DNA from: an uncultured Alistipes sp.
GTDB lineage: Bacteria > Bacteroidota > Bacteroidia > Bacteroidales > Rikenellaceae
Length of the DNA stretch: 39,683 nucleotides
Direction: 5' to 3'
NCBI GenBank assembly: GCA_904502005.1
Contig: CAJGDC010000013.1
Coordinates: 1-39,683 of the forward strand
Position numbers and translations under genes: made by a program
Part shown: positions 14,239-22,410 of the stretch, one piece after another
How the letters are laid out: every line of letters starts with the position of its first letter
Position numbering within the stretch: the first letter of the stretch is position 1
The notes under the pieces: model-generated
Databases searched by the model: none
What the model was told of the DNA's origin: nothing
The model's input: only the letters and a program-made list of their open reading frames with translations

Positions 14239-15207
14239 GTGAAATTTCGTACAGAGATTGAGAGCATTTCACCTACGGCAAAGATTGACTACAGCACGAA
14301 AATCTTTGCCGTAGGTAGTTGTTTTGCTCAAAATATAGCTCAAAAACTTATTCAAGCAAAGTTTAAGGTTAATCTCTGCCCTACAGGCATTCTATTCAAC
14401 CCCATATCTATTGCAACTGCGCTAACGAATTTTACACATCTGAATGCTGTCAATATTGAGCGCATAGTTACTCGTGGGGATAGTTTCGTCAGTCTTGACA
14501 GCCACTCGTGCCTTGCTCAAGCAACACTTGATGATGCAATTAGTGCACTCAATAATGCCATAGCTACAGGACATAAAGCTCTTTCGGAGGCAAATTGTGT
14601 GATTATCACCTTTGGAACCGCATGGGTCTATGAGCATATAGCCACAAAGAGCGTTGTTGCAAATTGCCATAAGCAACCTCTAAGCAGCTTTATCCGTCGC
14701 CGTCTGAGTGTTGAGGAGATTATCACTACATTCACACCTCTAATGGAGGGCATTTTAAGCGATAAACATGTAATTTTCACCCTCAGTCCTGTTAGACACC
14801 TATCCGATGGACTTACAGAGAACTCCCTGAGTAAAGCAACCCTTCGCCTTGCAATCGCCGAGCTTTGTTCTCGCTTTAATAACGCTGACTATTTCCCTGC
14901 GTATGAGATTGTTACAGACGATTTGCGTGACTATCGTTTCTATGCCGAGGACCTTGTTCATCCATCCAACCAAGCCATAGAGTATATATGGGATAAATTC
15001 TCTGAGGTGATATTTACCGAGCGCACCAAGCAACTTCTACCCAAGGTTATGAAGATTGTAACCGCTGCTACTCACCGTCCTTTTAACTCAACAAGTAGGG
15101 AGTACAAAGAGTTCTGTCATAAGCAACTGGAGGCAGCTATGGCGATAGAAGAGGTAGATTTTAGTGATGAATGTGCGATTTTTAGCCAATATTCTGATAA
15201 AAGTTAG
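14239..15207 (+). CDS. GSCFA domain protein
   Basis: A 322-residue protein with the name-giving motif GSCFA at 26-30 (FAVGSCFAQNIAQKL). It continues with FGTAWVYE, FTLSPVRHLSDG and a late DLVHPSNQAIEYIWDKF segment. This pattern places it near the SGNH/GDSL esterase superfamily (block I Ser, late D-x-x-H), so it is a probable cytoplasmic hydrolase; the biological substrate of GSCFA proteins is not known to me. The start is a GTG 7 nt after the rpiB stop. A 15-bp perfect inverted repeat (14271-14285 and 14302-14316) lies inside the first 80 bases of the coding sequence and may fold in the mRNA. Confidence 0.9.
   Translation: MKFRTEIESISPTAKIDYSTKIFAVGSCFAQNIAQKLIQAKFKVNLCPTGILFNPISIATALTNFTHLNAVNIERIVTRGDSFVSLDSHSCLAQATLDDAISALNNAIATGHKALSEANCVIITFGTAWVYEHIATKSVVANCHKQPLSSFIRRRLSVEEIITTFTPLMEGILSDKHVIFTLSPVRHLSDGLTENSLSKATLRLAIAELCSRFNNADYFPAYEIVTDDLRDYRFYAEDLVHPSNQAIEYIWDKFSEVIFTERTKQLLPKVMKIVTAATHRPFNSTSREYKEFCHKQLEAAMAIEEVDFSDECAIFSQYSDKS
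14271..14316. repeat. 15-bp perfect inverted repeat within the GSCFA coding start
   Basis: ACCTACGGCAAAGAT (14271-14285) and its exact reverse complement (14302-14316) flank a 16-nt spacer. There is no T-run, so it is not a terminator. A hairpin this strong about 33 nt into a reading frame could affect translation initiation, or may be chance. Confidence 0.85.
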
Positions 15208-15215
15208 TACATTTG
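15208..15215 (+). promoter_or_regulatory. -7 box (TACATTTG) for the phosphatase-fold gene
   Basis: A TAnnTTTG match that begins immediately after the GSCFA stop codon (15205-15207) and ends 8 nt before the ATG at 15224. Confidence 0.55.
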
Positions 15216-15223
15216 CAACCTAA

Positions 15224-16801
15224 ATGACTGTTATGCGTAAATTTATACTATCAATACTCGCCTTTGCCACAACCATTTGTGCCTCGGCACAGCCTAAGAT
15301 GGTTATCAATATTGTTGTTGGAGGAATGAGAGCCACTGACCTTGAGCGCTATAGTGCCAACTTCTCCCAAGAGGGCATAATACGTCTAAAGAGGGGCGGA
15401 ACAAACTTTACAGAGTGTTATACAGACTTCATCCCCACATCTGAGCAGATGGCTCTATCCACTATTGCCACCGGAGCTCTACCATCAATGCACGGTATAG
15501 CCTCAACACGTTGGTATGACCGCACAAGTGGCAATACCGCTGTTTATCTCTACAAAGGCAATCGTGGAGAGTATACAACCGACCACCTGCTATCTCCTAC
15601 ACTCTCTCAGACTCTCAGGAGCAATAGAGATAATAGTCAGACGGTAACCATTGCGCATAACCCCGCATCTGCAATATCGTTAGCCGGCAAGGGTGGCGAG
15701 TGTTATTGGATTGACCAGTTAGGAAACTGGAACAGTGCAGCTTGCTACTCAAAGGAGCTTCCAAGTTGGGTAAACACACACAATGAGTTAGGTTTTAATC
15801 GCATTCATCTACCAAATAAGTGGTATGGCAAACTAACTAAAGGTAAGTACATAAACAGCCGTGTGACCGATATACACATCTACGACCTCTATGCCAAGCA
15901 GCGCACAACAAGCAATCGCAAACTTACAGAGGGATGGGTTGATGAGTTGATGGCTAACCCTGGAGGCAATGGTGCGCTGTTTGAGTTTGCTACTAAGGTA
16001 CTTGATAAGATGTACAACAACAAGGAGCTTACTGGCACAAAGATTCTCAACATCTGCCTTGATGTACCTCGTAATATCGCCGAGAGATATGGCTCTGACT
16101 CTATCGAGTATGAAGATATGCTATATCGACTTGATGCTACAATTGCAGAGTTTCTAAAGGTTGTTGATGTATGCTACCCTAACCAGCGCGACTACCTTAT
16201 TGTTCTGACTGCTGACCATGGTATGGGACATAGCAATACCTCTCCAAATAGAGAGCTGAACAACTTCAATACTCGCCAAGCAGAGGTTATCCTCAACGCC
16301 TTTCTGAGTGCGCAATATGGACAAGGTAGCTGGGTACTGAGTTTTGATGATGGAGCAATATACCTCAACCGCGACCTTGTCTATGCAAAGAAGCTATCTA
16401 TCGCTCAGGTACAAAATGAGGCAGCTACATTTGCCATGCAACTGCGCGGTGTAGCTAATGCCGCCACAGCAACAGCGCTGCAAGGTGGAGCGATGAGTAA
16501 TCTTAGCTCACGACTTATGCAAAACACATTTTACCCTCGCCGTTCTGGTGACATACTCTATACCCTGCAGCCCGACTATACAGAGCTTGATGACGACAAC
16601 ATAGCCCAAAGTGGTTCTCCGTATAACTACGACCGTCATATTCCTCTGATATTCTACGGCTGCGGCATACCTAATGGAGTAATTGACCGCAAAGTTAGCT
16701 CAACGGCGATAGCTGTCACCGAGGCCTCACTGCTCGGCATAAGCAGACCCGACTGTAGTGACGGAGAGGTTATTTATGAGTTGATAAAGATTAAAAAATA
16801 G
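15224..16801 (+). CDS. Alkaline phosphatase superfamily (PafA/NPP-like) exported protein, probably inactive
   Basis: A 525-residue exported protein (signal MTVMRKFILSILAFATTICASA; a start at 15233 is equally possible). The fold is recognisable from LPSMHGIASTRWYDR, SIEYEDMLYRLDATIAEFL, LIVLTADHGMG (D331, H332) and YNYDRHIPLIFYG (H472). Key PafA-type residues are replaced. The first metal ligand in the usual VVDQMR is VVGGMR here (G33). The nucleophile region, normally PTYTGPGHA, reads PTSEQMALS (E74 where Thr is expected). The usual TDYVGH metal segment reads LDVPRNIAERY, with no matching His. The enzyme is therefore probably not a normal phosphatase and may be a binding or pseudo-enzyme. The family call is firm; loss of activity is an inference from recalled family motifs. 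Confidence 0.85.
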   Translation: MTVMRKFILSILAFATTICASAQPKMVINIVVGGMRATDLERYSANFSQEGIIRLKRGGTNFTECYTDFIPTSEQMALSTIATGALPSMHGIASTRWYDRTSGNTAVYLYKGNRGEYTTDHLLSPTLSQTLRSNRDNSQTVTIAHNPASAISLAGKGGECYWIDQLGNWNSAACYSKELPSWVNTHNELGFNRIHLPNKWYGKLTKGKYINSRVTDIHIYDLYAKQRTTSNRKLTEGWVDELMANPGGNGALFEFATKVLDKMYNNKELTGTKILNICLDVPRNIAERYGSDSIEYEDMLYRLDATIAEFLKVVDVCYPNQRDYLIVLTADHGMGHSNTSPNRELNNFNTRQAEVILNAFLSAQYGQGSWVLSFDDGAIYLNRDLVYAKKLSIAQVQNEAATFAMQLRGVANAATATALQGGAMSNLSSRLMQNTFYPRRSGDILYTLQPDYTELDDDNIAQSGSPYNYDRHIPLIFYGCGIPNGVIDRKVSSTAIAVTEASLLGISRPDCSDGEVIYELIKIKK

Positions 16802-16806
16802 AGATA

Positions 16807-17223
16807 ATGATTGATAAAATTCAAGAAGAGATTATCGAAGAGTTTGCTATGTTTGATGATTGGTTAGACAAGTATGACTACCTCATCTCACTAAGCGATA
16901 ATCTTCCTATTATAGACCCTGCACACAAAACCGAGCAATATATTATCGAGGGGTGTCAATCCCGCGTTTGGGTAGATGCTCGCCTTGAGGATGGCAAGGT
17001 GTACTACTCAGCAGATAGTGATGCTATTATCGTGAAGGGTATCTTGGCACTACTTATTCGTGCAATGGAGGGCCGCACACCACAGCAGATTGTAGACCTT
17101 GAGCTATACTTTATTGAGTCAATTGGTCTGCAAGAGAATCTCTCCCCTACTCGCGGCAATGGCGTTGTGGCAACAATCAAACAGATGCGACTCTTTGCGC
17201 TCGCATTCTCAACAAAAATGTAG
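16807..17223 (+). CDS. sufE: SufE-family sulfur acceptor protein
   Basis: The 138 residues have the SufE pattern: an N-terminal helix IQEEIIEEFAMFDDWLDKYDYLI, PAHKTEQYIIEGCQSRVW with the sulfur-accepting cysteine C50, and C-terminal SPTRGNGVVATIKQMRLFA. SufE takes persulfide sulfur from the cysteine desulfurase SufS and passes it to the SufBCD scaffold for Fe-S cluster assembly. The other suf genes are not in this window. It starts 5 nt after the phosphatase-fold gene and is followed after 4 nt by a DUF59 gene, so the Fe-S pair is likely translated from one mRNA. Confidence 0.95.
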   Translation: MIDKIQEEIIEEFAMFDDWLDKYDYLISLSDNLPIIDPAHKTEQYIIEGCQSRVWVDARLEDGKVYYSADSDAIIVKGILALLIRAMEGRTPQQIVDLELYFIESIGLQENLSPTRGNGVVATIKQMRLFALAFSTKM

Positions 17224-17227
17224 AAAG

Positions 17228-17548
17228 ATGACACCCGAAGAGATTTTAGAGGTTGAGAAGGATATAGTCCTGACACTCAAAAACATATACGACCCAGAGA
17301 TTCCCGTAAATATCTACGATTTAGGTCTTATTTACGACATTGATTACAACCCCTCTGGCGAGGTTACAATACAGATGACTCTCACAGCTCCGAACTGTCC
17401 TATGGCAGATATGCTTGTTGAGGATGTCAATATTCAAGTTGCTAAGGTTAAAGGGGTTAGTAAGGTTAATGTAATCCTTGTCTTTGAGCCCGCATGGGAT
17501 AAGAGTATGATGAGCGAGGAGGCTCTACTTGAGCTCAACCTATTCTAA
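17228..17548 (+). CDS. DUF59 / MIP18-family Fe-S assembly protein (SufT-like)
   Basis: A 106-residue single-domain DUF59 protein. The diagnostic segments are IYDPEIPVNIYDLGLIYDI, TLTAPNCPMADMLVEDV (with the conserved Cys), and VNVILVFEPAWDKSMMSEEAL. Members of this family (SufT, PaaD-like, eukaryotic MIP18) act in Fe-S cluster maturation. Adjacency to sufE, four bases upstream, supports that role here. The start at 17228 follows the sufE stop; the frame that is open upstream lies within sufE. Exact biochemical function is not settled in the family. Confidence 0.92.
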   Translation: MTPEEILEVEKDIVLTLKNIYDPEIPVNIYDLGLIYDIDYNPSGEVTIQMTLTAPNCPMADMLVEDVNIQVAKVKGVSKVNVILVFEPAWDKSMMSEEALLELNLF

Positions 17549-17559
17549 ACATCGGCTCT

Positions 17560-18441
17560 ATGGAACAAATCTCTTGTCATCAGCGTCTTGCCGAGGCCAC
17601 TCCTGAGCAGTTACAATCTGTCTTTGAGCAGATTGCTGCACAACGTCTACAGCGCAAGTATAACGACATTAAGCAGATATACGAGCGTGTAGATAAGGAT
17701 TGGAACCAGACCTGTTATGAGATTCTGTTCAGGATGATGGATGTTGGTGTAAACAAAGAGTCTTATCATCGTCTGGCAATCACTGTTCCATACCACCACA
17801 TACTGCGTGAGGTACATTCACTGCAATCTGTCGAGGCTCTTCTACTCGGTGGTTCAGGCTTACTATTCCGCTACCCGGAGGATGAGTACACCCTATCACT
17901 CAAGGAGCAGTGGAACCACCTAGCCTACAAGTACGACCTCACATCAATGAGGATAACCGACTGGAATATTGCACAAGTACGTCCATTTAACCATCCAGTT
18001 CTTCGTATTGCACAGCTGGCAATGCTACTCCACAGCAGGGAGTTTATCGTAAACCATATCATTGCGTGTAAAAGCGCCAAAGATATAGAGGAGCTATTTT
18101 GTGTAGAGGCTTCAGAGTACTGGAAGAGCCATTTTATCCCTGCTCGCGACTCTAAAGATGTTCCAAAGCGCATAGGCAAAGCCAAGAGCCATATTTTAGG
18201 TATCAATCTGGTTGTTCCGGTGCAAATTGCATACTCTGACAATATCGGTCAGCACAACCTTAAGCTAAATGCTATTGAACTACTGAGGGCTATCCCTGCC
18301 GAAGACAATCGCTACATCCGCAGTTGGCAGATGATTGGCATAGAGCCTAAAAATGCACTTGAGAGCCAAGCTATTATACAGATTATCACCGAATATTGCC
18401 AAAAAGGTCGCTGCGCTGAGTGCCCTATCCAGAGTTTATAA
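17560..18441 (+). CDS. DUF2851 family protein, C-terminal half only
   Basis: A 293-residue protein with the DUF2851 hallmarks QTCYEILFRMMDVGVNKE, LLLGGSGLL, RPFNHPVLRIAQLA and the C-terminal CQKGRCAECPIQ cysteine cluster. Typical members, as I recall them, are around 420 residues and start with an N-terminal domain containing HxxDW-like and histidine motifs. That part is missing here: the frame begins directly with SCHQRLAEATPEQLQSVF, which corresponds to the middle of the family. The gene starts 11 nt after the DUF59 stop. It is either an N-terminally reduced lineage variant or a decayed gene. Function is unknown in any case. Confidence 0.8.
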   Translation: MEQISCHQRLAEATPEQLQSVFEQIAAQRLQRKYNDIKQIYERVDKDWNQTCYEILFRMMDVGVNKESYHRLAITVPYHHILREVHSLQSVEALLLGGSGLLFRYPEDEYTLSLKEQWNHLAYKYDLTSMRITDWNIAQVRPFNHPVLRIAQLAMLLHSREFIVNHIIACKSAKDIEELFCVEASEYWKSHFIPARDSKDVPKRIGKAKSHILGINLVVPVQIAYSDNIGQHNLKLNAIELLRAIPAEDNRYIRSWQMIGIEPKNALESQAIIQIITEYCQKGRCAECPIQSL

Positions 18442-18515
18442 TAACAATTTGGGGTAAAAACTCCCTATACCTATATAAATATCCAGTAACACTTTTAATT
18501 CTAAAGAATTTTTAC

Positions 18516-18523
18516 TATCTTTG
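18516..18523 (+). promoter_or_regulatory. -7 box (TATCTTTG) for secA
   Basis: Context TTTTTACTATCTTTGCGCG matches pheT's promoter almost base for base. It is 31 nt upstream of the secA ATG. Confidence 0.65.
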
Positions 18524-18554
18524 CGCGCATTGTATATGTAAAAACTTTTAGACT

Positions 18555-21500
18555 ATGGATATTTTATCAAGTGTAATTAAATTTTTCTTCGGTAGTAAAG
18601 CCGACAAAGACCGCAAAGAGGTTGAGCCTTATTTGCTAAAAATCAAGGAGATATATCCTAAAATCAAGGAACTTAGCAACGATGAACTTCGTGAGCGTAC
18701 AGCCGCTCTGCGTCGTCAGATTGCAGAGCACATCGCTGCCGACGAACAGCATATTGCTCAGCAGAAGGTAAAGCTTGAAAATCCAGATATTTCAGTATCC
18801 GAGAAGGAGAAGATTGCTAAGGATATTGAGAATACCGAGACTATTGTAAAGAACAAGATTCAGGATGTGCTTAAGCAGATTCTTCCAGAGGCTTTTGCAA
18901 TTATGAAGGATACTGCTCGCCGTTTTGCCGAGAACGAGACTGTTGTTGTTACTGCTAACGACTTTGACCGCGATCTTGCAGCAGAGAAGGACTTTATCAC
19001 CATTGAGGATGGCAAGGCTATCTACTCAACACGCTGGACAGCTGGTGGAAATGACATCAAGTGGGATATGATTCACTACGATGTACAGCTCTTCGGTGGT
19101 GTTGTGCTACACCTCGGTAAGATTGCCGAGATGGCAACCGGTGAGGGTAAGACATTGGTGGCTACACTGCCGGTATTCCTCAACGCACTTCCAGGTAAGG
19201 GTGTACATATGGTAACTGTCAACGACTATCTTGCTCGTCGTGATGCCGAGTGGATGGGACCTCTCTATCAGTTCCATGGTCTTTCAGTAGACTGTATTGA
19301 CCTTCATCAGCCAAACTCTGAGGCTCGTCGTAAGGCTTATCTTGCAGATATTACCTTTGGTACAAACAACGAGTACGGTTTTGACTATCTGCGCGATAAC
19401 ATGGCATCAGCACCTGCAGACCTTGTACAGCGCAAGCACAACTATGCCATTGTGGATGAGGTGGACTCTGTGCTTATTGACGATGCTCGTACTCCGCTCA
19501 TCATCTCTGGCCCTGTACCTAAGGGCGAGGATCAACTCTTTGAGCAGTACTGCCCATCTATCAAGTACCTCTATGGTCTACAGCGCGACTTTGTAACCTC
19601 ACTGCTTGCTGAGGCGCGTGGTCTTGCTGCCGAGGGTAGAATGGAGGAGTGCGGTCTGCTGACATACCGCGCTTACAAGGGTCTTCCAAAGTACAAGGCT
19701 CTCATCAAGTTCCTCTCAGAGCAGGGTATTAAGGTACAAATGCAAAAGACCGAGGGCATATACATGGCTGACAACAACCGCCGCATGCCTGAGGTTACTG
19801 ACGAGCTCTTCTTTGTCATTGACGAGAAGATGAACACCGTCGAGCTTACAGATAAGGGCCATGAGGTGCTCTCTCGCTACTTTAAGGAGGACGGCTTCTT
19901 TGTCCTACCGGACATCGGAGCAGAGATTGCTGAGCTTGAGGCAAATAGTGAGCTCAGCCTTGAGGAGAAAGCCCAGAAGAAGGACTCACTTATCACAGAA
20001 TACTCAACAAAGTCTGAGCGTGTACACACCGTACACCAGTTGCTTAAGGCATATGCAATGTTTGAGCGCGATGTTGAGTATGTGGTAATGGATAATAAAG
20101 TGAAGATTGTAGATGAGCAGACAGGACGTATTCTTGACGGTCGTCGTTACTCTGATGGTCTGCATCAGGCAATTGAGGCTAAGGAGAGTGTTAAGGTAGA
20201 GGCTGCGACTCAAACCTTTGCGACAATTACTCTACAGAATTACTTCCGCATGTACAACAAGCTGGCAGGTATGACCGGTACTGCAGAGACTGAGTCTTCA
20301 GAGTTCTGGAACATCTACAAGCTCGATGTTGTGGTTATTCCTACCAATAAACCTATTGCTCGTCACGACTTAGACGATGTAATTTATAAGACTAAGCGCG
20401 AGAAGTATAACGCCGTTATTGCAGAAATTGAGAGCCTTGTTAAGCAGGGCCGTCCAGTGCTTGTGGGTACTACATCTGTCGAGATCTCTGAGTTGCTTAG
20501 CCGCATGCTCAAGATTCGTGGACTGAAACATAACGTGCTCAATGCAAAGCAGCACCAACTTGAGGCTCAGATTGTCTCTGAGGCTGGTCGTCCTGGACAG
20601 ATTACCATTGCCACCAACATGGCTGGTCGTGGTACCGATATTAAACTGACTCAGGAGGTTAAGGATGCCGGTGGTCTTGCTATTATCGGTACTGAGCGCC
20701 ATGAGTCTCGCCGTGTAGACCGTCAGCTTCGTGGTCGAAGTGGTCGTCAGGGTGATCCTGGTTCAAGCCGTTTCTTTGTCTCATTTGAGGATGATTTGTT
20801 GCGTCTCTTCGGTTCAGACCGTATTGCTGCAATGATGGACAAGATGGGCATTCAGGAGGGTGAAGCTATTGAGTCAGGCATGATGTCTAAGGCGGTAGAG
20901 CGCGCCCAGAAGAAGGTTGAGGAGAACCACTTTGGCGTTCGTAAGCGTCTGCTTGAGTATGACGATGTGATGAACTCTCAGCGTGAGGTTATCTACACCC
21001 GTCGTCGCAATGCTCTCTACGGTGAGCGTATTGAGATTGATCTCAACAACCTGATGTACGACTACGCTGAGGCGTTTATGAACGAGAATGAGGGTATTGA
21101 CTTTGAGGGATTCAGCTTTGAGCTTATTCGTGAGGTTGGTATGCAGCCATCCTTTACAGCTGAGCAGTACGAGAAGGCTAAGCGTGCAGAGATTATCGAG
21201 ATGATTGTCAGCGACTTGCAGGCCCTCTATGCTCGTCGTGCTAAGGCTGTTGCTGACACTGTGCGTCCTGTGATGACTCAAATCTATGAGCAGCGTAAGG
21301 ATAACCTTGAGGGCAATATGTACTTCCCTCTCACCAATGGCCACTTGGGCTACAATGTTCCAGTAAATCTTCAGAAGTGTAAGGATAGCGACGGAGCTGA
21401 GATTTTCCGTACATTCACCAAGATTGTGATGTTCACAATGATTGATGACGCATGGCGTGAGCACCTACGCGAGATGGACGACCTTCGCCAGAGTGTACAG

Positions 21501-21845
21501 AACGCTTCATACGAGCAGAAGGACCCACTGCTTATCTATAAGTTCGAGTCATTCAACCTCTTCTCTAAGATGCTTGAGAAGATTAACCGCGACGTTCTTG
21601 CGGTACTCAACAAGGCATACATTCCGGTGCAGCAGCAGAATCCAGACGCTATTCAGAAGGCTCGCCAGCAGAAGGCTAAGGTTGATGTAAACAAGCTCCA
21701 GGCATCACGCATGGCGGCTGCAGCGGCTGCAGGTCAGGGAGAGAAGAGCAAGCCAGCTCCTATACACGTAGAGAAGAAGGTTGGTCGCAACGACCCTTGC
21801 CCTTGCGGTAGCGGTAAGAAGTATAAGCACTGTCACGGAAAGTAA
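18555..21845 (+). CDS. secA: Preprotein translocase ATPase SecA
   Basis: The 1096 residues are typical for the long Bacteroidota SecA. The DEAD motor is complete: Walker A MATGEGKTLVA near residue 195, AIVDEVDSVLIDDARTPLIISG with Walker B, GMTGTAETE, ATNMAGRGTDIKL, and the RRVDRQLRGRSGRQGDPG arginine-finger motif. The helical scaffold and wing follow. The tail is Ala/Lys-rich and ends in the zinc-binding, SecB/lipid-contacting motif DPCPCGSGKKYKHCHG. It drives unfolded preproteins through SecYEG at the inner membrane. It has its own promoter and is followed 1 nt later by the dCMP deaminase gene. Confidence 0.98.
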   Translation: MDILSSVIKFFFGSKADKDRKEVEPYLLKIKEIYPKIKELSNDELRERTAALRRQIAEHIAADEQHIAQQKVKLENPDISVSEKEKIAKDIENTETIVKNKIQDVLKQILPEAFAIMKDTARRFAENETVVVTANDFDRDLAAEKDFITIEDGKAIYSTRWTAGGNDIKWDMIHYDVQLFGGVVLHLGKIAEMATGEGKTLVATLPVFLNALPGKGVHMVTVNDYLARRDAEWMGPLYQFHGLSVDCIDLHQPNSEARRKAYLADITFGTNNEYGFDYLRDNMASAPADLVQRKHNYAIVDEVDSVLIDDARTPLIISGPVPKGEDQLFEQYCPSIKYLYGLQRDFVTSLLAEARGLAAEGRMEECGLLTYRAYKGLPKYKALIKFLSEQGIKVQMQKTEGIYMADNNRRMPEVTDELFFVIDEKMNTVELTDKGHEVLSRYFKEDGFFVLPDIGAEIAELEANSELSLEEKAQKKDSLITEYSTKSERVHTVHQLLKAYAMFERDVEYVVMDNKVKIVDEQTGRILDGRRYSDGLHQAIEAKESVKVEAATQTFATITLQNYFRMYNKLAGMTGTAETESSEFWNIYKLDVVVIPTNKPIARHDLDDVIYKTKREKYNAVIAEIESLVKQGRPVLVGTTSVEISELLSRMLKIRGLKHNVLNAKQHQLEAQIVSEAGRPGQITIATNMAGRGTDIKLTQEVKDAGGLAIIGTERHESRRVDRQLRGRSGRQGDPGSSRFFVSFEDDLLRLFGSDRIAAMMDKMGIQEGEAIESGMMSKAVERAQKKVEENHFGVRKRLLEYDDVMNSQREVIYTRRRNALYGERIEIDLNNLMYDYAEAFMNENEGIDFEGFSFELIREVGMQPSFTAEQYEKAKRAEIIEMIVSDLQALYARRAKAVADTVRPVMTQIYEQRKDNLEGNMYFPLTNGHLGYNVPVNLQKCKDSDGAEIFRTFTKIVMFTMIDDAWREHLREMDDLRQSVQNASYEQKDPLLIYKFESFNLFSKMLEKINRDVLAVLNKAYIPVQQQNPDAIQKARQQKAKVDVNKLQASRMAAAAAAGQGEKSKPAPIHVEKKVGRNDPCPCGSGKKYKHCHGK

Positions 21846-21846
21846 T

Positions 21847-22275
21847 ATGGGATACGCAGAGGAGAAACAGCGTCAGCTGGATGTTCGCTACCTCAAGATG
21901 GCGAGGATATGGGCAGAGAACTCATATTGTGTACGTCGTCAGGTTGGTGCGCTTATTGTCAAGGATAAGATGATTATCTCTGACGGCTATAACGGCACGC
22001 CATCAGGTTTTGAGAATATCTGCGAGGATGATATGGGACAGACAAAACCATACGTACTGCATGCTGAGGCTAATGCTATAACCAAAGTGGCAAAGAGTGC
22101 AAATAACTGCGATGGAGCCACACTATACATCACCGCTTCACCATGCCTTGAGTGCTCAAAACTTATCATCCAAGCTGGTATTAAGCGAGTTGTCTATGGC
22201 GAGAAGTACCGCTGCGAGGATGGTCTTGAGCTACTTAAACGCGTAGGTATCGAGTGCGTATTTGTAGAGTATTAG
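21847..22275 (+). CDS. dCMP deaminase (ComEB-like, zinc-dependent)
   Basis: A 142-residue cytidine/deoxycytidylate deaminase-fold protein. The zinc site is intact: LHAEANAI (H72, catalytic E74) and SPCLECSKLII (C100, C103). VGALIVKDKMIISDGYNGTPSGF is the dCMP-type substrate loop. It converts dCMP to dUMP for thymidylate synthesis. The start at 21847 lies 1 nt after the secA stop, so translational coupling is likely. The longer open frame upstream is inside secA and is rejected. Confidence 0.93.
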   Translation: MGYAEEKQRQLDVRYLKMARIWAENSYCVRRQVGALIVKDKMIISDGYNGTPSGFENICEDDMGQTKPYVLHAEANAITKVAKSANNCDGATLYITASPCLECSKLIIQAGIKRVVYGEKYRCEDGLELLKRVGIECVFVEY

Positions 22276-22296
22276 AGGCTTATATATTCTATAATA

Positions 22297-22325
22297 AAAC
22301 TGCCTTTTTTAGGGCAGTTTTTTCT
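22297..22325 (+). terminator. secA-dCMP deaminase operon terminator
   Basis: AAACTGCC pairs with GGCAGTTT around an 8-nt T-rich loop and is followed by a long T-run. Confidence 0.88.
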
Positions 22326-22361
22326 TTTTTCAAGAAACACTCTTTTTTCAGAAAAAAATTG

Positions 22362-22369
22362 TATCTTTG
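22362..22369 (+). promoter_or_regulatory. -7 box (TATCTTTG) for the CapD-like operon
   Basis: A TAnnTTTG match 41 nt upstream of the ATG at 22411 and just after the previous terminator. Confidence 0.6.
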
Positions 22370-22410
22370 TTAGTTGATATGTAGACCCTTAACTAACGCA
22401 CTTATATATT

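Noticed and set aside
14271..14316. Terminator between rpiB and the GSCFA gene
   Set aside because: The hairpin has no T-run and lies inside the coding sequence of an intact gene.
20874..21464. Open frame of 196 codons antisense to secA
   Set aside because: Shadow of secA, explained by codon usage on the opposite strand.
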